Part shown: piece after piece, positions 63,164 to 64,000 of the stretch
Position numbering within the stretch: the first letter of the stretch is position 1
Layout: each line of letters begins with the position of its first letter
Assembly: GCA_016844745.1 (NCBI GenBank)
Contig: JAERMQ010000001.1
Coordinates: 62,001 to 126,000 of the forward strand
Source: Ignavibacteria bacterium
Lineage (GTDB): Bacteria > Bacteroidota > Ignavibacteria > Kapaibacteriales > UBA2268
DNA length: 64,000 bases
Direction of reading: 5' to 3'
Notes under the pieces: model-generated
What the model saw: only the letters and a program-made list of their open reading frames with translations
Told to the model about the DNA's origin: nothing
Databases searched by the model: none
Program-made: the position numbers and the translations under genes

Positions 63164-64000
63164 TTATTCGAATTCCAAATGGAGTTCCGCTGCCGTGGCG
63201 CTGTGGGTCAAGGCTCCGATTGATATTGCATCTATTCCGGTAGTTACGTAGTCCTTCAGGGTATCTAATGTTATTCCACCGGAAGACTCTATGAATACTT
63301 TCTCGCCAAATACATAAGCGCGGATTATTTTTACTGCTAAAGTCGTCTCTCCAGATGACATATTATCAAGCAATAAGCCATCGATGTAGCACTCAAGTGC
63401 TTCTTTGATTTGGTCGATGTTTTCGGCTTCAACTTCAATAGGCAGGCCAGTGTTAGCTAATTTGGCTGCCTTAATGGCTTCGGTAATGCTTCCGGCTGCT
63501 TTGATATGATTATCCTTAATTAATATACCGGAGGATAAATCTAAACGATGATTCGAACCGCCTCCACATGCAACGGCATATTTCTCTAACAAACGAAGTC
63601 CGGGAGTAGTTTTCCTGGTATCTAATATTTTAACATTAAAAGGTTTGGCGATTTTAACATATTTGCTTGTAAGGGTTGCAATGCCGCATAAACGCTGGAG
63701 CAGGTTCAGCATTGGTCTTTCGTAGGTTAGCAGAAGAAGGGAACTTCCGGTAATTTTTGCAAGTATTTTTCCGTTTTCGGCAAATTCGCCGTCATTTACA
63801 AACATTTCCAATTGGAATTTATCTTTGGGGAAGAATTGCTCAAGAACGGGCTTTCCGGCGAAAATAATATCCTGTTGTGTTTGAATGTATGCTGTGGATG
63901 TTTCATTGGAATCAATTATGCTATTTGATGTTACATCGCCTGCGGGTGCATCTTCCAGCAGGAATTCAGCGATTTTTGATTTTAAATAATCTTCCTGCAG
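63164..64000 (-). CDS. nadC: Nicotinate-nucleotide pyrophosphorylase (carboxylating), cut by window end
   Basis: About 278 codons are visible; the frame is open to the last base, so a few N-terminal residues lie outside. It turns quinolinate and PRPP into nicotinate mononucleotide for NAD synthesis. DAPAGDVTSN, RLCGIATLTSKYV, DTRKTTPGLRLLEKYAVACG, GGSNHRLDLSSGILIKDNHI, VEAENIDQ and ESSGGIT are the family blocks with PRPP- and quinolinate-binding residues. The ATG at 63811 is internal, not the start. Confidence 0.93.
   Translation of the reverse strand: MQEDYLKSKIAEFLLEDAPAGDVTSNSIIDSNETSTAYIQTQQDIIFAGKPVLEQFFPKDKFQLEMFVNDGEFAENGKILAKITGSSLLLLTYERPMLNLLQRLCGIATLTSKYVKIAKPFNVKILDTRKTTPGLRLLEKYAVACGGGSNHRLDLSSGILIKDNHIKAAGSITEAIKAAKLANTGLPIEVEAENIDQIKEALECYIDGLLLDNMSSGETTLAVKIIRAYVFGEKVFIESSGGITLDTLKDYVTTGIDAISIGALTHSATAAELHLEFE

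Noticed and set aside
1..64000. tRNA, rRNA or integrase/transposase genes
   Set aside because: I looked for tRNA arms and transposase or integrase motifs by eye and found none that I can support; a dedicated covariance or profile search would be decisive.

Overview
The window is bacterial, AT-rich, and contains many proteins with type IX secretion (T9SS) C-terminal sorting domains, outer-membrane barrels and lipoproteins. This points to the Bacteroidota/Chlorobiota-Ignavibacteria side of the FCB group; genus or species cannot be named from the sequence. No rRNA or tRNA gene was recognised.

Layout. (1) 1-8370: five T9SS client genes on the plus strand, several with cohesin-like or dockerin-like parts. 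(2) 8444-10336: a polyprenyl-phosphate type glycosyltransferase and a probable outer-membrane barrel. (3) 10467-13305, minus: a large DNA methyltransferase with a nuclease-like C-terminus, coupled to a RadC-N-terminal-only protein. (4) 13533-16035, minus: GDP-mannose pyrophosphorylase and prfB with its programmed +1 frameshift. (5) 16282-18332: an MNT/HEPN toxin-antitoxin pair, an orphan T9SS-domain remnant and a Spy/CpxP-like lipoprotein. (6) 18554-21194, minus: RlmN-like radical SAM, flavoprotein and isochorismatase-family hydrolase. (7) 21568-35230: B12-type radical SAM protein, murG, envelope proteins, a porin, an SDR, lipoproteins, and PD40 and WD40-like exported proteins. (8) 35546-41807: a 1438-residue T9SS adhesin-like protein, OsmC, a HAD phosphatase and cmk. 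(9) 42381-51324: a type II-C CRISPR-Cas locus. (10) 51417-55074: a truncated DUF1016 nuclease and an HsdM-HsdS fusion, bracketed by direct repeats. (11) 55156-58211: ispH, miaA, a broken retropepsin-like gene and a second HEPN/MNT pair. (12) 58607-64000: a TPR protein, an unknown protein, a candidate small RNA, a second Spy/CpxP-like lipoprotein and nadC (cut by the window end).

The most interesting locus is the CRISPR system. Its order is tracrRNA (minus strand) < > cas9 - retropepsin-like aspartic protease - cas1 - cas2 - array of about 53 repeats. The protease has an intact DTGA active site and its stop codon directly abuts the TTG start of cas1, so it is probably translated as part of the adaptation operon; I know of no standard type II-C operon that carries one. 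The tracrRNA anti-repeat forms 23 consecutive pairs with the minus-strand reading of the repeat, so crRNAs should be read right to left. A two-way terminator beside cas2 would stop both cas mRNA and pre-crRNA. A second copy of the protease family, broken by a stop and a frameshift, lies beside the downstream HEPN/MNT pair.

The other theme is repeats. Long-armed palindromic elements sit at six or more intergenic sites, with inverted relatives on each side of cas2. Heptanucleotide tandem repeats occur at several loci. Palindromic sequence has also been inserted in frame into the 5' ends or interdomain regions of at least four genes. Restriction-modification, toxin-antitoxin and CRISPR genes are interleaved with these repeats, as expected of a plastic defence-rich region.
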